64,000 nt of DNA from Halobacillus salinarum (GCF_022919095.1 NZ_CP095073.1:1860001-1924000), one strand, 5' to 3'; counted from the stretch's first letter, positions 18,350-28,956 are shown. Translations and numbers: made by a program. Notes: generated by a model from the letters alone, not told the origin.

Positions 18350-18993
18350 GGCTGCATCCCGGGCATTTGCGGCCATAATACTTCATAGCCTTCCGTTTTT
18401 AAATCTTCTATCGTCGGTAGAGGGTTCATAGTTTGAATGCGGAATACTATTATTTTGTAGCTGGAATCAGGCTTGTATGGATAAATAAGAACTGAGCTGA
18501 TATTGACCTTCCTTTTCCCCAAGACTTGTGTAACTTGAGGGAGGATCCCTGGCTTATTTAGGACCTTTACTTCAATTTGGGAGCTTTGAACATTTGTGCC
18601 TGTAAGCTGAATCAGTGTGTAAAGCATATCTTTCTCCGTAATGATGCCCACCAATTTGTCGTTTCTAGTTACAGGGACACAGGCGATTTCATGTTCATAA
18701 AAAATAGAGGCTGTTTCTTCCGCAAAGTCCAGCGGATGCACAGTGATCACCGGCTGAGTCATGATGGCTCCCAGCTTATTTTTCAGGGTACCCATATTGT
18801 TTTTCTTTTCAAACACAGAAGGACTTGCATCGCGCACATCTCTATCTGAAACAATACCGATAACCACCATAGTTTCATCTACTATAGGAATATGACGAAT
18901 ATGATGCTGGTTGAGAAGCTTAAGTGCAGTCTCAATGGTATCATCAGGCGTAAGGGAAATCACATCTTTTTTCATAATTTCTTCTACTAACAA
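18346..18993 (-). CDS. acuB: Acetoin utilization protein AcuB (CBS-CBS-ACT)
   Basis: A 215-residue regulatory protein with two CBS domains (about residues 1-55 and 70-128: DTIETALKLLNQHHIRHIPIVD; ETASIFYEHEIACVPVTRND) and a C-terminal ACT domain (about residues 138-208: IEVKVLNKPGILPQVTQVL). Such pairs bind adenine nucleotides or small metabolites; a role in tuning the AcuA/AcuC acetylation switch is inferred from the operon. It starts with TTG at 18993, seven bases after AGGAGG, five bases downstream of the acuA stop, and shares bases with the acuC start. Confidence 0.92.
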   Translation of the reverse strand: MLVEEIMKKDVISLTPDDTIETALKLLNQHHIRHIPIVDETMVVIGIVSDRDVRDASPSVFEKKNNMGTLKNKLGAIMTQPVITVHPLDFAEETASIFYEHEIACVPVTRNDKLVGIITEKDMLYTLIQLTGTNVQSSQIEVKVLNKPGILPQVTQVLGKRKVNISSVLIYPYKPDSSYKIIVFRIQTMNPLPTIEDLKTEGYEVLWPQMPGMQP

Positions 18994-18998
18994 ATTGG

Positions 18999-19646
18999 CT
19001 ACCTCCTTGCACTACGGTATTGGTTCCTAGTAAGAAAACGTAAGTAATCAAATTTATCGATTGAACTCTGAGGCACATGCTTACCGATTTTAACCATCAG
19101 GCAGTTCGCAGGATGAGAAATGATTTCAGGATCGTCTGTCGGTGCAGGGGTTAGTCCTCCAGATCCCATCATTTTCTCCATCACTTTCCGGTAGTCCCAA
19201 ATGCTCAACTGGGTGCCTTTTAAATCCCAATGCCAATAATATTCGGTTGATATGATGATGTAGTTTTCCATAAATGCGTCCATCATGGCTGTTTTTATGA
19301 GCCCTGACCCGATTCGATAGCTGCGAAAGTCAGGGATGACTTCAATGGCACCCAGCTCAATTAAATCCTCCATGTTCCCCTCAGACCATCTTTCCAGAGG
19401 ATCGGGATGCAGAAAAGTGACATAACCGACAATCTTCTCTTGATGTCTTGCGATAATGATTCTGCCTTCTTCAAAATCGGCAATTTCCTTAACTGCTTCA
19501 AATTGCTTGTCTGACGGGCGGAAGGCATTAAGGTCTATGGCGAATGAATATCCTGCCATGTCTTCAGAGGAGACAGGTCCTTCAATAATGACAGGACCAA
19601 CGTCAGTATCCACCGTTTTGCTATGGTAAGTTTTTATGTGCTTCAT
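18999..19646 (-). CDS. acuA: Protein acetyltransferase AcuA
   Basis: A 215-residue GNAT acetyltransferase that in B. subtilis inactivates acetyl-CoA synthetase by acetylating its active lysine. The GNAT core is seen at about residues 60-135: IIIARHQEKIVGYVTF, then IELGAIEVIPDFRSYRIGSGLI, which includes the acetyl-CoA pyrophosphate-loop region. First gene of the acuABC operon. The ATG at 19646 has AAGGTGG upstream. Its promoter should lie in 19647-19726; a TATAAT is there but no convincing -35 or cre site was found. The usual neighbour acsA is replaced here by a penicillin-binding-protein gene. Confidence 0.92.
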   Translation of the reverse strand: MKHIKTYHSKTVDTDVGPVIIEGPVSSEDMAGYSFAIDLNAFRPSDKQFEAVKEIADFEEGRIIIARHQEKIVGYVTFLHPDPLERWSEGNMEDLIELGAIEVIPDFRSYRIGSGLIKTAMMDAFMENYIIISTEYYWHWDLKGTQLSIWDYRKVMEKMMGSGGLTPAPTDDPEIISHPANCLMVKIGKHVPQSSIDKFDYLRFLTRNQYRSARR

Positions 19647-19720
19647 TTATCCACCACCTTATTATTGGAGTTAACAGCGTCTAATTTTTATTATACATGA
19701 TTCAATTAATAATTAAATTA

Positions 19721-19761
19721 AAGAAAAAGCTTCAGCCAATCGCTGAGATTGGCTGAAGCTT
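19721..19761 (-). terminator. Terminator of the penicillin-binding-protein gene
   Basis: A perfect 15-bp stem (19747-19761 with 19727-19741), a 5-base loop, and on the minus strand TTTTTCTT at 19728-19721. Confidence 0.9.
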
Positions 19762-19785
19762 AATAAGAATTCAATGAAATTTATC

Positions 19786-22700
19786 TCAATTATTACTTGA
19801 ATTGCTGTTACTGCCTGAATCGTTGTCAGAACCCGAATTGTTTCCAGAATCTGAATCATCACCAGAACTTGAACCGTCTCCATTATTCGAAGATCCATCA
19901 TCATTTCCCGACCCGGAGTTATTGCCGGATCCTGATTGGTTTCCGCTGCCATTGTCAGATCCGGAATTGTTATTGGAGTCGTTCCCTGAATTTGACTGGT
20001 CGCCAGAGTTTCCTGAATCTTCATTATTTCCGTTGTTATTAGAAGAGTTGTCCCCATCATCACTGTTGTCACTTGAGGAATCTTTCTTCTTTGGTTTCTC
20101 TTCCGGTGCACCCGGGTCTCCAACCTCTACAGGGTTGGAGACACTGGACGACTGACCGAAGTAGTCCACTGCCTTTACAGCATACACTCCGTCACTTCCA
20201 GAGAAGCTGTACGAAGTATTGGTTGTGTTTCCCACTAAGCTATAAGAGCCTCCTGGTGTAGATGCCCGGTATATGCGGTATCCCACCACATCGTTGCTCG
20301 AGGAAGCCTGCCAGCTTAAGGAAGAAGAACTAGCAGATAATCCTCCCGGAGCTGCAGGGGCTTTACCGTCATTGTCGATACCTGCGGACAGGTTTCCACT
20401 TCCTGAAGAAGGAAGAGCTACATTATCCCACGAGCCAGTATTAGGCAGCAGATGGTTCAGGATCGACGGCCTGTCATAGTTATGCTCTTTTAAGAAGGAA
20501 GGGCTTAATGTCACGCCACCTTCATCAATAATGAATTCTCCAGGGGTGTTGGGTCCTGCAGCTACAAGATTTCCCTTAACTTTGACGAAACTGCCGCTGA
20601 CCAGGCTGTCATCCACTTTTGTTGGCGCATATTTTGAATTGTAAATATCGCTTTTAGCCAATCCTACTTTTGAACAAAGATCTGAGGCTAACAGACCTGA
20701 AGTGGCACAGTAAGAACGGCGGACTAAGCCTCCAGGACTTTGGAAATTTTGCTTAGGAACCATCAATTCAGGGCGGATAGCAGAAACAGCATTGACAACG
20801 TCTGCCCATAAACCAGTGTTTCGCTGGCTGTACCTGCTTACATTTTGAAAGTCTGCCTGATAATCATAGCCCATCCACATGCTGACGGTTACATTTGGAT
20901 TGGTAGCTACAAACCATGTATCTTTATAGTTTTGGGACGTCCCTGTTTTTCCTGCCCAGTCCACTCCAGGGTAGGAGAGCTGTCCTCGGATACCTCGGGC
21001 AGTTCCATATTTCAGTACGTCACGCATCATGTCGATCGTTAAATAAGCGGTTTGGGGACTGAATACTTTCGTTTTTTTCGATTTATGCTCATAAATCGTC
21101 TGACCATCTTTAGTTTTAATATCTTGAATCATGTAGGCATCGACGAAGTTCCCCATGTTCCCAAACGTTGCGTAGGCGTTCGTATTCTCTTCATTAGTAA
21201 TTTGTGCAGCACCTAGCGCCGTTGAATAATTCACGTGATCGTTAATGGCTTTCGTTTCTCTTAAAGTAGTAATCCCCATTTTTTCAAGATACTTGGAAGC
21301 AGGGTCTTGATTAATAATCTTCGAATATACTTTGACTGCTGGTACGTTATAGGATTTAGCTAACGCATACCTTGCCGACACTAAACCGTGATTTCGATAC
21401 GTATAGTTATCTACGATGTCATTGGTTCCAGGATACGTATAAGGGACGTCTGCGATGACAGAGCCTGGCTGGATAGCGCCCATATCCATAGCAGGTCCAT
21501 AAACTAAAATCGGTTTCATTGTACTCCCATTCGAACGTTTGGAATCAGCAGCGTGATTTAACTGTTCCTCCTGGAAATTGCGACCTCCTATGAAAGCAAT
21601 AATTTTACCCGTACTGTTTTCAATGATATTGCTGCTTACTTGCACTGGGAGATGCGCTGTTTTGGTGCTGCCATCCTTATTTTTGGCTGGCTGGCCATTC
21701 TTGCCATAGATGACTACGGTTTTTTTAGGAGCGTAATCGTTATAATTGTTTTTCACTTTTTGAATGGCATCATAGACTTTTTTATCAATCGTGGTATGAA
21801 TTTGATAGCCGCCGGTTCTAAGTTTGTGTTCTGCCAAGCTGGTGTATTCTTCCCGAAGTTGATCATCTTTCTTTAGATCGTCCATGGTATGCCCGTTTTC
21901 TTCTGCAAGATGTTTTATGATGATGTTCTTTGCGCGCTCTTCCACTTCTGATGTAATGTAAGGATATACAAAATTGGATGATTGCGTGCTGTGGGCTAGA
22001 GTATCTTTATTCAGTTTGAATTTCATCGCTTTGTTATATTCTTTTTTTGTGATATACCCACCTTCAAGCATACGGTTCAGCACTTCATGCATGCGGTTGA
22101 TCCCTGGAGCAAGACCTTCTTTGTCTTTAATAGAACCATCATTGTTAAATGGAGTATACCCGAAAGGAGATTGTGGCAGCCCTGCTATAAATGCAGATTG
22201 AGGCAGTGAAAGATCTTTAGCATTCACTCCGAAAATACCCTGGGCAGCCGTTTGTATCCCTGCAATGTTTTCACCATTTGAGTTTCTGCCAAATGGAACG
22301 ACATTTAAGTATGCTTCTAAGATTTCATCTTTTTGAAAGAACTTTTCCACTCGAAGGGCCAGCAGCATTTCTTTCGCTTTTCGTTCGAAGGAAACTTCAT
22401 TAGTGAGGATTTGATTTTTGACCAGCTGCTGAGTCAATGTACTTCCTCCTGTTTTTACAGAGGAGTTGGTGACTTCTTGTACAATTGCTCTAAGTACAGC
22501 CTTGGGGACGACTCCGTTATGGGTATTGAAGTATTCATCTTCCGTGGCGATGACAGCATTCTTTAAATGAGAATTCACATTTTTAAGTTTAACTTCTTCT
22601 CTATACAAGTCTGCTCGAACTTTGTCCACAAGTGTATTATCCGAAAAATAAATTTTCGAAGTTTCAGAGTAATTGTAGATGTCATCGTGCATTTCCTCTT

Positions 22701-22914
22701 TTGTCAAAAGTGGTTCATCTTTTACGAGAGAGGCAAAATAACCGGCTCCAACGCCGCCAGCAAAGAAAAGGCCGATCACTCCAAAAATAATAAAGAATAA
22801 TAGAATATTCCATACTACATCATAAGTGATTCTTGTACCTTTCTGTATTCTGCCTTGTTCCCATAAAGACTTTAAATCTAGTTTATACTTACCCTTATTC
22901 TGGTTATCTTTCAT
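19786..22914 (-). CDS. Class A penicillin-binding protein with FnIII domain and acidic tail
   Basis: A bifunctional peptidoglycan synthase of 1042 residues. Order: cytoplasmic stub, one membrane helix (about residues 30-58), GT51 glycosyltransferase (catalytic Glu in IATEDEYF, E125; GGSTLTQQLVKNQ), transpeptidase (acyl-Ser in STMK, S464; SYN in AKSYNVPAVK; KTGTS near 655), a fibronectin type III domain (about 850-930), and a tail of about 110 residues made of Asp, Ser, Asn and Gly. The tail is long compared with known PBP1 proteins. ATG at 22914 is preferred to that at 22920, which is one base from AGGAGG. It is monocistronic with its own terminator. The neighbouring tyrS is divergent. Confidence 0.93.
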   Translation of the reverse strand: MKDNQNKGKYKLDLKSLWEQGRIQKGTRITYDVVWNILLFFIIFGVIGLFFAGGVGAGYFASLVKDEPLLTKEEMHDDIYNYSETSKIYFSDNTLVDKVRADLYREEVKLKNVNSHLKNAVIATEDEYFNTHNGVVPKAVLRAIVQEVTNSSVKTGGSTLTQQLVKNQILTNEVSFERKAKEMLLALRVEKFFQKDEILEAYLNVVPFGRNSNGENIAGIQTAAQGIFGVNAKDLSLPQSAFIAGLPQSPFGYTPFNNDGSIKDKEGLAPGINRMHEVLNRMLEGGYITKKEYNKAMKFKLNKDTLAHSTQSSNFVYPYITSEVEERAKNIIIKHLAEENGHTMDDLKKDDQLREEYTSLAEHKLRTGGYQIHTTIDKKVYDAIQKVKNNYNDYAPKKTVVIYGKNGQPAKNKDGSTKTAHLPVQVSSNIIENSTGKIIAFIGGRNFQEEQLNHAADSKRSNGSTMKPILVYGPAMDMGAIQPGSVIADVPYTYPGTNDIVDNYTYRNHGLVSARYALAKSYNVPAVKVYSKIINQDPASKYLEKMGITTLRETKAINDHVNYSTALGAAQITNEENTNAYATFGNMGNFVDAYMIQDIKTKDGQTIYEHKSKKTKVFSPQTAYLTIDMMRDVLKYGTARGIRGQLSYPGVDWAGKTGTSQNYKDTWFVATNPNVTVSMWMGYDYQADFQNVSRYSQRNTGLWADVVNAVSAIRPELMVPKQNFQSPGGLVRRSYCATSGLLASDLCSKVGLAKSDIYNSKYAPTKVDDSLVSGSFVKVKGNLVAAGPNTPGEFIIDEGGVTLSPSFLKEHNYDRPSILNHLLPNTGSWDNVALPSSGSGNLSAGIDNDGKAPAAPGGLSASSSSLSWQASSSNDVVGYRIYRASTPGGSYSLVGNTTNTSYSFSGSDGVYAVKAVDYFGQSSSVSNPVEVGDPGAPEEKPKKKDSSSDNSDDGDNSSNNNGNNEDSGNSGDQSNSGNDSNNNSGSDNGSGNQSGSGNNSGSGNDDGSSNNGDGSSSGDDSDSGNNSGSDNDSGSNSNSSNN
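19789..20095. repeat. Low-complexity Ser/Asn/Asp/Gly-coding tract
   Basis: About 100 codons of the C-terminal tail of the penicillin-binding protein drawn almost only from Ser, Asn, Asp and Gly (for example SGSDNGSGNQSGSGNNSGSG). Imperfect repeats of GGNTCNGA-like units suggest growth by slippage. Confidence 0.85.
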
Positions 22915-23036
22915 ATTCATACCTCCTAAAAATCCACATTATATTATAACACATCCCTACATAGTGGGACATATTTCTAGAAGGAATTCCTTTGCTTTTT
23001 TCAGTTGGATATGATAAATATATTACATAGTTGAAT

Positions 23037-24568
<1,532 letters not shown>

Positions 24569-24641
24569 TGACGGGCTGTTAAAAGTTTTCTCTGCTGAAA
24601 CAGTTTAATGATGAAGCAAGGAACAGCAGTTTTGAATTGTT

Positions 24642-24671
24642 AGCTGTCGATATTAATCGGCAGCTTTTTTT
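24642..24671 (+). terminator. Terminator of tyrS
   Basis: AGCTGTCGAT (24642-24651) pairs with ATCGGCAGCT (24656-24665, one G-U) and is followed by a 7-base T run. Confidence 0.9.
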
Positions 24672-24767
24672 GTGGAGGGGCTTGCCGCAATGCCGGGGAG
24701 ACGCGATTCTTCTGCCGTTTCAGTGTGATAACTATTGGTAACGGCTGAGGTAATTGGAGTAAACAAC

Positions 24768-24795
24768 AAAAAAAGCTGCCGATTACGGCAGCTTT
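24768..24795 (-). terminator. Terminator of rpsD
   Basis: On the minus strand AAAGCTGCCG and CGGCAGCTTT (24786-24795, 24772-24781) form a stem followed by seven T (24774-24768). The stem core is nearly the same as in the tyrS terminator. Confidence 0.9.
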
Positions 24796-24809
24796 CATTG
24801 TTAACGTTA

Positions 24810-25412
24810 TTAACGAGAATAGAATTCAACGATAAGCGCTTCGTTAATTTCTGCAGGAAGCTCAGAACGTTCAGGGAAACGAGTGTAGGAACCTTCAAGC
24901 TTATCTCCATCAAAAGATAAGTACTCTGGTACGAAGTTGTTCACTTCAACCGCTTCTTTTACAACGTCAAGGTTTTGTGATTTTTCGCGAAGTCCAATCA
25001 CTTGACCAGGAACTACACGGTAAGAAGGGATGTCAACGCGTCCACCGTTCACAGTGACGTGGCCATGGTTAACAAGCTGACGAGCCTGGTTGCGAGTACG
25101 AGCAAGTCCTAGACGGTAAACGATGTTGTCCAAACGGGACTCAAGCAGCACCATGAAGTTTTCACCATGGATCCCTTTCATCTTACCAGCCTCTTCGAAA
25201 AGACGGCGGAATTGACGCTCAGTCAAGCCGTACATATAACGAAGTTTTTGCTTTTCCTGCAGTTGCAGGCCGTATTCAGAAAGTTTTTTGCGCTGGTTCG
25301 GACCGTGTTGTCCAGGAGCGTAAGGGCGTTTTTCAAGTTCCTTACCAGTTCCGCTTAAAGAAATGCCATAGCGACGAGATTTTTTCCAAGTTGATCCAGT
25401 ATATCGTGCCAT
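24810..25412 (-). CDS. rpsD: 30S ribosomal protein S4
   Basis: A 200-residue primary 16S rRNA-binding protein that nucleates small-subunit assembly. The N-terminal S4 motif ([20 protein letters not shown]) and the C-terminal S4 RNA-binding fold ([40 protein letters not shown]) are complete, and no zinc-binding Cys set is present. Length is exactly as in B. subtilis. AAGGAGG precedes the ATG. It is monocistronic, transcribed towards tyrS, and preceded by a leader of about 125 bases consistent with autoregulation by S4. Confidence 0.97.
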   Translation of the reverse strand: MARYTGSTWKKSRRYGISLSGTGKELEKRPYAPGQHGPNQRKKLSEYGLQLQEKQKLRYMYGLTERQFRRLFEEAGKMKGIHGENFMVLLESRLDNIVYRLGLARTRNQARQLVNHGHVTVNGGRVDIPSYRVVPGQVIGLREKSQNLDVVKEAVEVNNFVPEYLSFDGDKLEGSYTRFPERSELPAEINEALIVEFYSR

Positions 25413-25537
25413 TGGTATTTCCTCCTTTTTATTTTATTTTGCATAAAATAAAAACAGGTGTGTCCCTTTGTGCGCTGCTCATTATGTTTTCATGCACCAT
25501 CGCTCCAGCAGCAGAGAGTTACGCGATGCACCTCTTT
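25413..25537 (-). promoter_or_regulatory. Probable S4 autoregulatory leader of rpsD
   Basis: The untranslated leader is about 120 bases and can pair GCATCGC with GCGATG-type segments around CTCTGCTGCTGGA, as expected for a structured S4 leader. Assignment is by position and known Bacillus S4 autocontrol, not by a covariance match. Confidence 0.45.
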
Positions 25538-25565
25538 ATTGTATAGAGGAACAAAATGATTACAA
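25538..25565 (-). promoter_or_regulatory. Promoter of rpsD
   Basis: On the minus strand TTGTAA (25565-25560), a 16-bp spacer and TACAAT (25543-25538). Confidence 0.65.
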
Positions 25566-25786
25566 CGGTGGTCCACATAGGCTGCCTTTTATTTTACACA
25601 AAAGCCATTATAATTTTTTTTCATCCCCAAGTCAAGAGGAAATGGTAAAATAACGCTTTTGCTAAGGGAAATAAATTCTATATGGTACAATTATATTAAA
25701 TCTCATAAAAATTTAATTATTTTTATTATTTTAAGGGTATAAAGTAATGGTAAAATAGAATCAACCAATGTTAGGTGATGGGTGAG

Positions 25787-27652
25787 ATGCGAATGGCAAA
25801 TTACACGCATAACAACGAAAAGCTGCAGCAGTTAAAAGGTGCTCTTTTTGATTTGTTCATGACTAGATCTGGAATGACGTACAGCAGTTATATGACTGAA
25901 ATGGCAGATGAAATTGCTTCTTTTGTGGATGCAGATGTGAGTGTCATTTATATGCTTGATGAATGGAAGGGTCAATATCGGCTGATTACAGATAAAGAAG
26001 AAATAAACGAATTTTTCACAGACGGGTTTTATTGTGAACAACTGAGTGACAGAAAAACTAACGATAAGGTTTTCCTGAAGCAGACGCTTGCCCAATCGTA
26101 CTTTATGCCCCTTGAAATTGAGAAGAAGACCTTTGGATTTATCGGGATTGCCAACAAGCAGGCAAAGAATTTAAACATCCGTTTACTCGAGCAGTCTGCA
26201 TTTGAAATAACGAAATTTGTGAACCGTATTGATACCTTCTATACGACATTAGAAGAAAAACAAAGGTATGAATTGCTGTATAAAGTTACATCTAAATTCC
26301 ATTCTTCAATAGATATGGATGGGGTGCTGAGAGAAATCATAGCAACGCTGAGAAAAATTTACCCTGAATTTCACTATTATCTCTTGCTTTCGCATGATTA
26401 TACAACAGATCATGAATTGCCTGTGAGGGAGCTTACATATGAAAGACAATCATCAGGAAACGCAAGCACTCAGGCATATTTAACCGGCGAGGTGCAGATT
26501 GAGGATCGTTTACATGATCAGCAATCCTTTCTGTATGCACCATTGAAGGGGAAACAGGGAGTCTATGGTGTACTTCAAGTAGTCGCTCCAAGTTATTTGT
26601 TTTTCCCTCAGAAGGATATTGATTTTTTTATTCTAATTGCAAATACAGCAGGAAAAGCGTTGGAAAATGCTCAGCTTTATCAGCAATCCAGAAAGTTAAT
26701 TAATGATCTTCAGCTTATTAATGAAACGTCCGAGCAGTTAAATTCAAATATGCGTTTAAATGACAAAATTGGATACATGGCTACCCAGATTTATCACTCA
26801 TTTGAAGCAGACGAAGTAGGTTTTTTAATTTTTAATGATAATAAACCAGTGGTACTTGAAGGAAGCTCGCCATTCTTTACCTCGGCCCAATCCGATCCCT
26901 TAATAAGTATAGTTAATGAAATGGTGTTCCAGCAAAAGGATGCCTTGTTTGTAGGGGATTTACAAATGAAAACAGGAAAAGATCGGTTTGCCTATCAGTC
27001 CGTGATGGCGGTTCCTATGAAGGACCATGAACAGTTAAATGGTTTAGTGATTGTCCTTCACCATACACCTTATTTCTTCAGCTTTGAATCCTTTAAACTA
27101 TTACAATCGTTAGTGCGGCATTCTACCTTATCCTTTGCTAATGCAATGTTGAGGGAAGAGCTTGAAAAAACGATTATCACGGATTATTTAACGAAGCTAC
27201 ATTCAAGAAATCATTTGGATAAATGTTTGGAGACTTGTTTAAAGCATGACGAGCGTGGGAGTTTCGTCCTTCTGGACATCGACAATTTCAAAAGTATTAA
27301 CGATACGTATGGTCATCAGACAGGAGACGAAGTGATTAAGCAGGTTTCAAATGCCATTATGAGAAAACTTACGAAAGACGAGTTAGCTGCAAGATGGGGG
27401 GGAGAGGAGCTGGCGGTTTATCTTCCTTCGTTTACTATCGAAGAAGCCTATCGTTTAACTGATACAATCCGTAAAGAAATTTCTTCTTCTACTGAACCGC
27501 CTGTTACAGTATCCTGTGGTATATCTTCATGGGATTCGGCAGAACGTCCCAATAGTAAATCCATTGTACAGCAAGCGGATAAAGCTCTGTATCAGGCAAA
27601 AGGTTCAGGAAAAGACCAGATTGTTGTTGCTGATGTACTGGATTACTCATAG
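25787..27652 (+). CDS. dgcP: Diguanylate cyclase with GAF domains (DgcP-like)
   Basis: A 621-residue cytoplasmic protein that should make c-di-GMP from two GTP. Two or three GAF-like sensor domains occupy about residues 20-440, joined by helices; the GGDEF domain is at about 455-615 (FVLLDIDNFKSINDTYGHQTGD; ARWGGEELAVYLPS, with GGEEL as the active loop near 539). The RxxD inhibitory site is replaced by TKDE, so product inhibition is unlikely. The start is ambiguous: ATG at 25787 or 25793, both behind GGTGATGGGTGAG. Position next to rpsD and ytsP matches B. subtilis ytrP, now dgcP. Confidence 0.88.
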   Translation: MRMANYTHNNEKLQQLKGALFDLFMTRSGMTYSSYMTEMADEIASFVDADVSVIYMLDEWKGQYRLITDKEEINEFFTDGFYCEQLSDRKTNDKVFLKQTLAQSYFMPLEIEKKTFGFIGIANKQAKNLNIRLLEQSAFEITKFVNRIDTFYTTLEEKQRYELLYKVTSKFHSSIDMDGVLREIIATLRKIYPEFHYYLLLSHDYTTDHELPVRELTYERQSSGNASTQAYLTGEVQIEDRLHDQQSFLYAPLKGKQGVYGVLQVVAPSYLFFPQKDIDFFILIANTAGKALENAQLYQQSRKLINDLQLINETSEQLNSNMRLNDKIGYMATQIYHSFEADEVGFLIFNDNKPVVLEGSSPFFTSAQSDPLISIVNEMVFQQKDALFVGDLQMKTGKDRFAYQSVMAVPMKDHEQLNGLVIVLHHTPYFFSFESFKLLQSLVRHSTLSFANAMLREELEKTIITDYLTKLHSRNHLDKCLETCLKHDERGSFVLLDIDNFKSINDTYGHQTGDEVIKQVSNAIMRKLTKDELAARWGGEELAVYLPSFTIEEAYRLTDTIRKEISSSTEPPVTVSCGISSWDSAERPNSKSIVQQADKALYQAKGSGKDQIVVADVLDYS

Positions 27653-27669
27653 AAAGGTGGAGAGCCGGT

Positions 27670-28257
27670 ATTAATGAATATGCGGGTACGCTTTATAAGA
27701 GTTGGACAGAGCGAGGAAAGAGCCGTTTTATCATTGCTGTAGACGGGCTCAGCCGATCTGGTAAAACGACACTGGCTGTTGAACTTTATGATCACTTGAA
27801 AGAAGCTGTAAATGTAATCGTTTTTCATATGGATGATTTTATTGAAGAAAGAAGCAGGCGTTACCAGACTGGCCATGAACAATGGTATGAGTATTATCAA
27901 CTGCAATGGGATACAGAATGGCTGAGAGATCATTTTTTATCAGAACTGAAATCAGCTGATGCATTAACCCTTCCGGTCTATAACCCTCTTTCAGATTCGC
28001 ACATCTTGGAAACATACAACCTCTCTGAGAATGACATCGTCATTGTTGAAGGAGTCTTTTTGCAGCGAAAAGAATGGCGGAGCTGCTTTGATTATATCGT
28101 TTATTTGGATTGTCCGAGGAAAGTTAGGTTTAGCCGGGAAAGTAAAGAAACTAGATTACAAATAGATAAGTTTAAAAACCGCTACTGGAAAGGCGAAGAT
28201 ATTTACTTGGAAAAGGAGGAGCCACTCGTCCGGGCAGATCTCGTGATACATGGATGA
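27670..28257 (+). CDS. Uridine-kinase-like P-loop kinase
   Basis: A P-loop kinase-like frame of about 195 residues with Walker A in FIIAVDGLSRSGKTTLAVEL, an HMDDFIEERSRRY acceptor-region motif and ENDIVIVEGVFLQR as the Walker B strand, similar to uridine kinase/phosphoribulokinase-type enzymes; the phosphate acceptor is unknown. No ATG, GTG or TTG exists upstream of the Walker motif in frame. The best start is ATT at 27670, seven bases after AAAGGTGGAG; alternatively one base is missing after the out-of-frame ATG at 27674. It lies 17 bases after dgcP and is probably cotranscribed. Confidence 0.65.
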   Translation: MNEYAGTLYKSWTERGKSRFIIAVDGLSRSGKTTLAVELYDHLKEAVNVIVFHMDDFIEERSRRYQTGHEQWYEYYQLQWDTEWLRDHFLSELKSADALTLPVYNPLSDSHILETYNLSENDIVIVEGVFLQRKEWRSCFDYIVYLDCPRKVRFSRESKETRLQIDKFKNRYWKGEDIYLEKEEPLVRADLVIHG

Positions 28258-28273
28258 ATAGCTGTACTAAATG

Positions 28274-28303
28274 ACGCATGGAGAACAACTCCATGCGTTT
28301 TAG
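28274..28303 (+). terminator. Terminator after the P-loop kinase gene
   Basis: ACGCATGGAG (28274-28283) pairs perfectly with CTCCATGCGT (28289-28298) around 5 bases, followed by TTTAG. Confidence 0.6.
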
Positions 28304-28354
28304 TTCACCTATGGGATGTTGGGGTGACTGTATTAAAGTTAAAACCCTAAGTCA

Positions 28355-28834
28355 TTAAAGATGGGATTGAAGTGTTTCGCAAAACTGAATAAGAAAACGT
28401 TCGTCAGTCTCATCAAACCGGTTTGTACGGGGACTGTCAATATCCAGAACGCCAAATATATGATCGTGCACAATAATGGGGATCACGATTTCTGAACGGC
28501 TGGCAGCGTCACATGCAATGTGACCTGGAAAAGAGTGAACGTCTGCTACTCTTTGTGGTTTTCTTTCTTCAACTGCTGTCCCGCAGACTCCTTTTCCCGA
28601 AGGAATACGAACACAGGCTGGCAGTCCTTGAAAAGGTCCTAAAACGAGCTCGCTGTTTTTCCATAGATAAAATCCTACCCAGTTGACTTCTACAAGAAAT
28701 TGATTCAATAAAGCCGAGGCATTAGCTAAATTAGCCATTTGGTCTTCTTCACCTGCGAGCAATGAATCCAATTGTTTGATTAACAGCTGATAATTTTCTT
28801 CTTTAGTACCTGAGTATTGAGTAGATTGAAACAT
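28355..28834 (-). CDS. ytsP: GAF-domain protein YtsP (free Met-R-sulfoxide reductase type)
   Basis: A single-GAF-domain protein of 159 residues. The three Cys expected of free methionine-(R)-sulfoxide reductases are present (LPACVRIPSGKGVCGTAV and HIACDAASRSEIVIPI), so it probably reduces free Met-R-SO in the cytoplasm. The GAF end DIDSPRTNRFDETDERFLIQ is typical. ATG at 28834 is preferred because GGAGGTC is seven bases upstream; a longer start at 28864 would include the ribosome site in the coding region. It diverges from refZ. Enzyme activity is inferred from the family. Confidence 0.85.
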   Translation of the reverse strand: MFQSTQYSGTKEENYQLLIKQLDSLLAGEEDQMANLANASALLNQFLVEVNWVGFYLWKNSELVLGPFQGLPACVRIPSGKGVCGTAVEERKPQRVADVHSFPGHIACDAASRSEIVIPIIVHDHIFGVLDIDSPRTNRFDETDERFLIQFCETLQSHL

Positions 28835-28911
28835 CTGTAGACCTCCTGAATAGTCATTCGACATAAAATATGAGTAGATTGTCGGGATTTGATGTACGAT
28901 TAATAAAGGAA

Positions 28912-28948
28912 TTCCTCCTTACGTAGAGAAGTTTTTGCTAAGGAGGGA
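28912..28948 (+). promoter_or_regulatory. Hairpin covering the refZ ribosome binding site
   Basis: TTCCTCCTTA (28912-28921) can pair over 10 bp (one G-U) with TAAGGAGGGA (28939-28948), the SD of refZ, with a 17-base loop. The ATG follows at 28957. Confidence 0.6.
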
Positions 28949-28956
28949 AAAATCAC

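Noticed and set aside
19647-19726. cre site in front of acuA
   Set aside because: The only CG-centred candidate (TTAGACGCTGTTAA region) has too many mismatches to the cre pattern.
19802-20155. Plus-strand frames rich in Pro/Glu/Leu opposite the PBP tail
   Set aside because: A by-product of the low-complexity tail; repetitive and without start signals.
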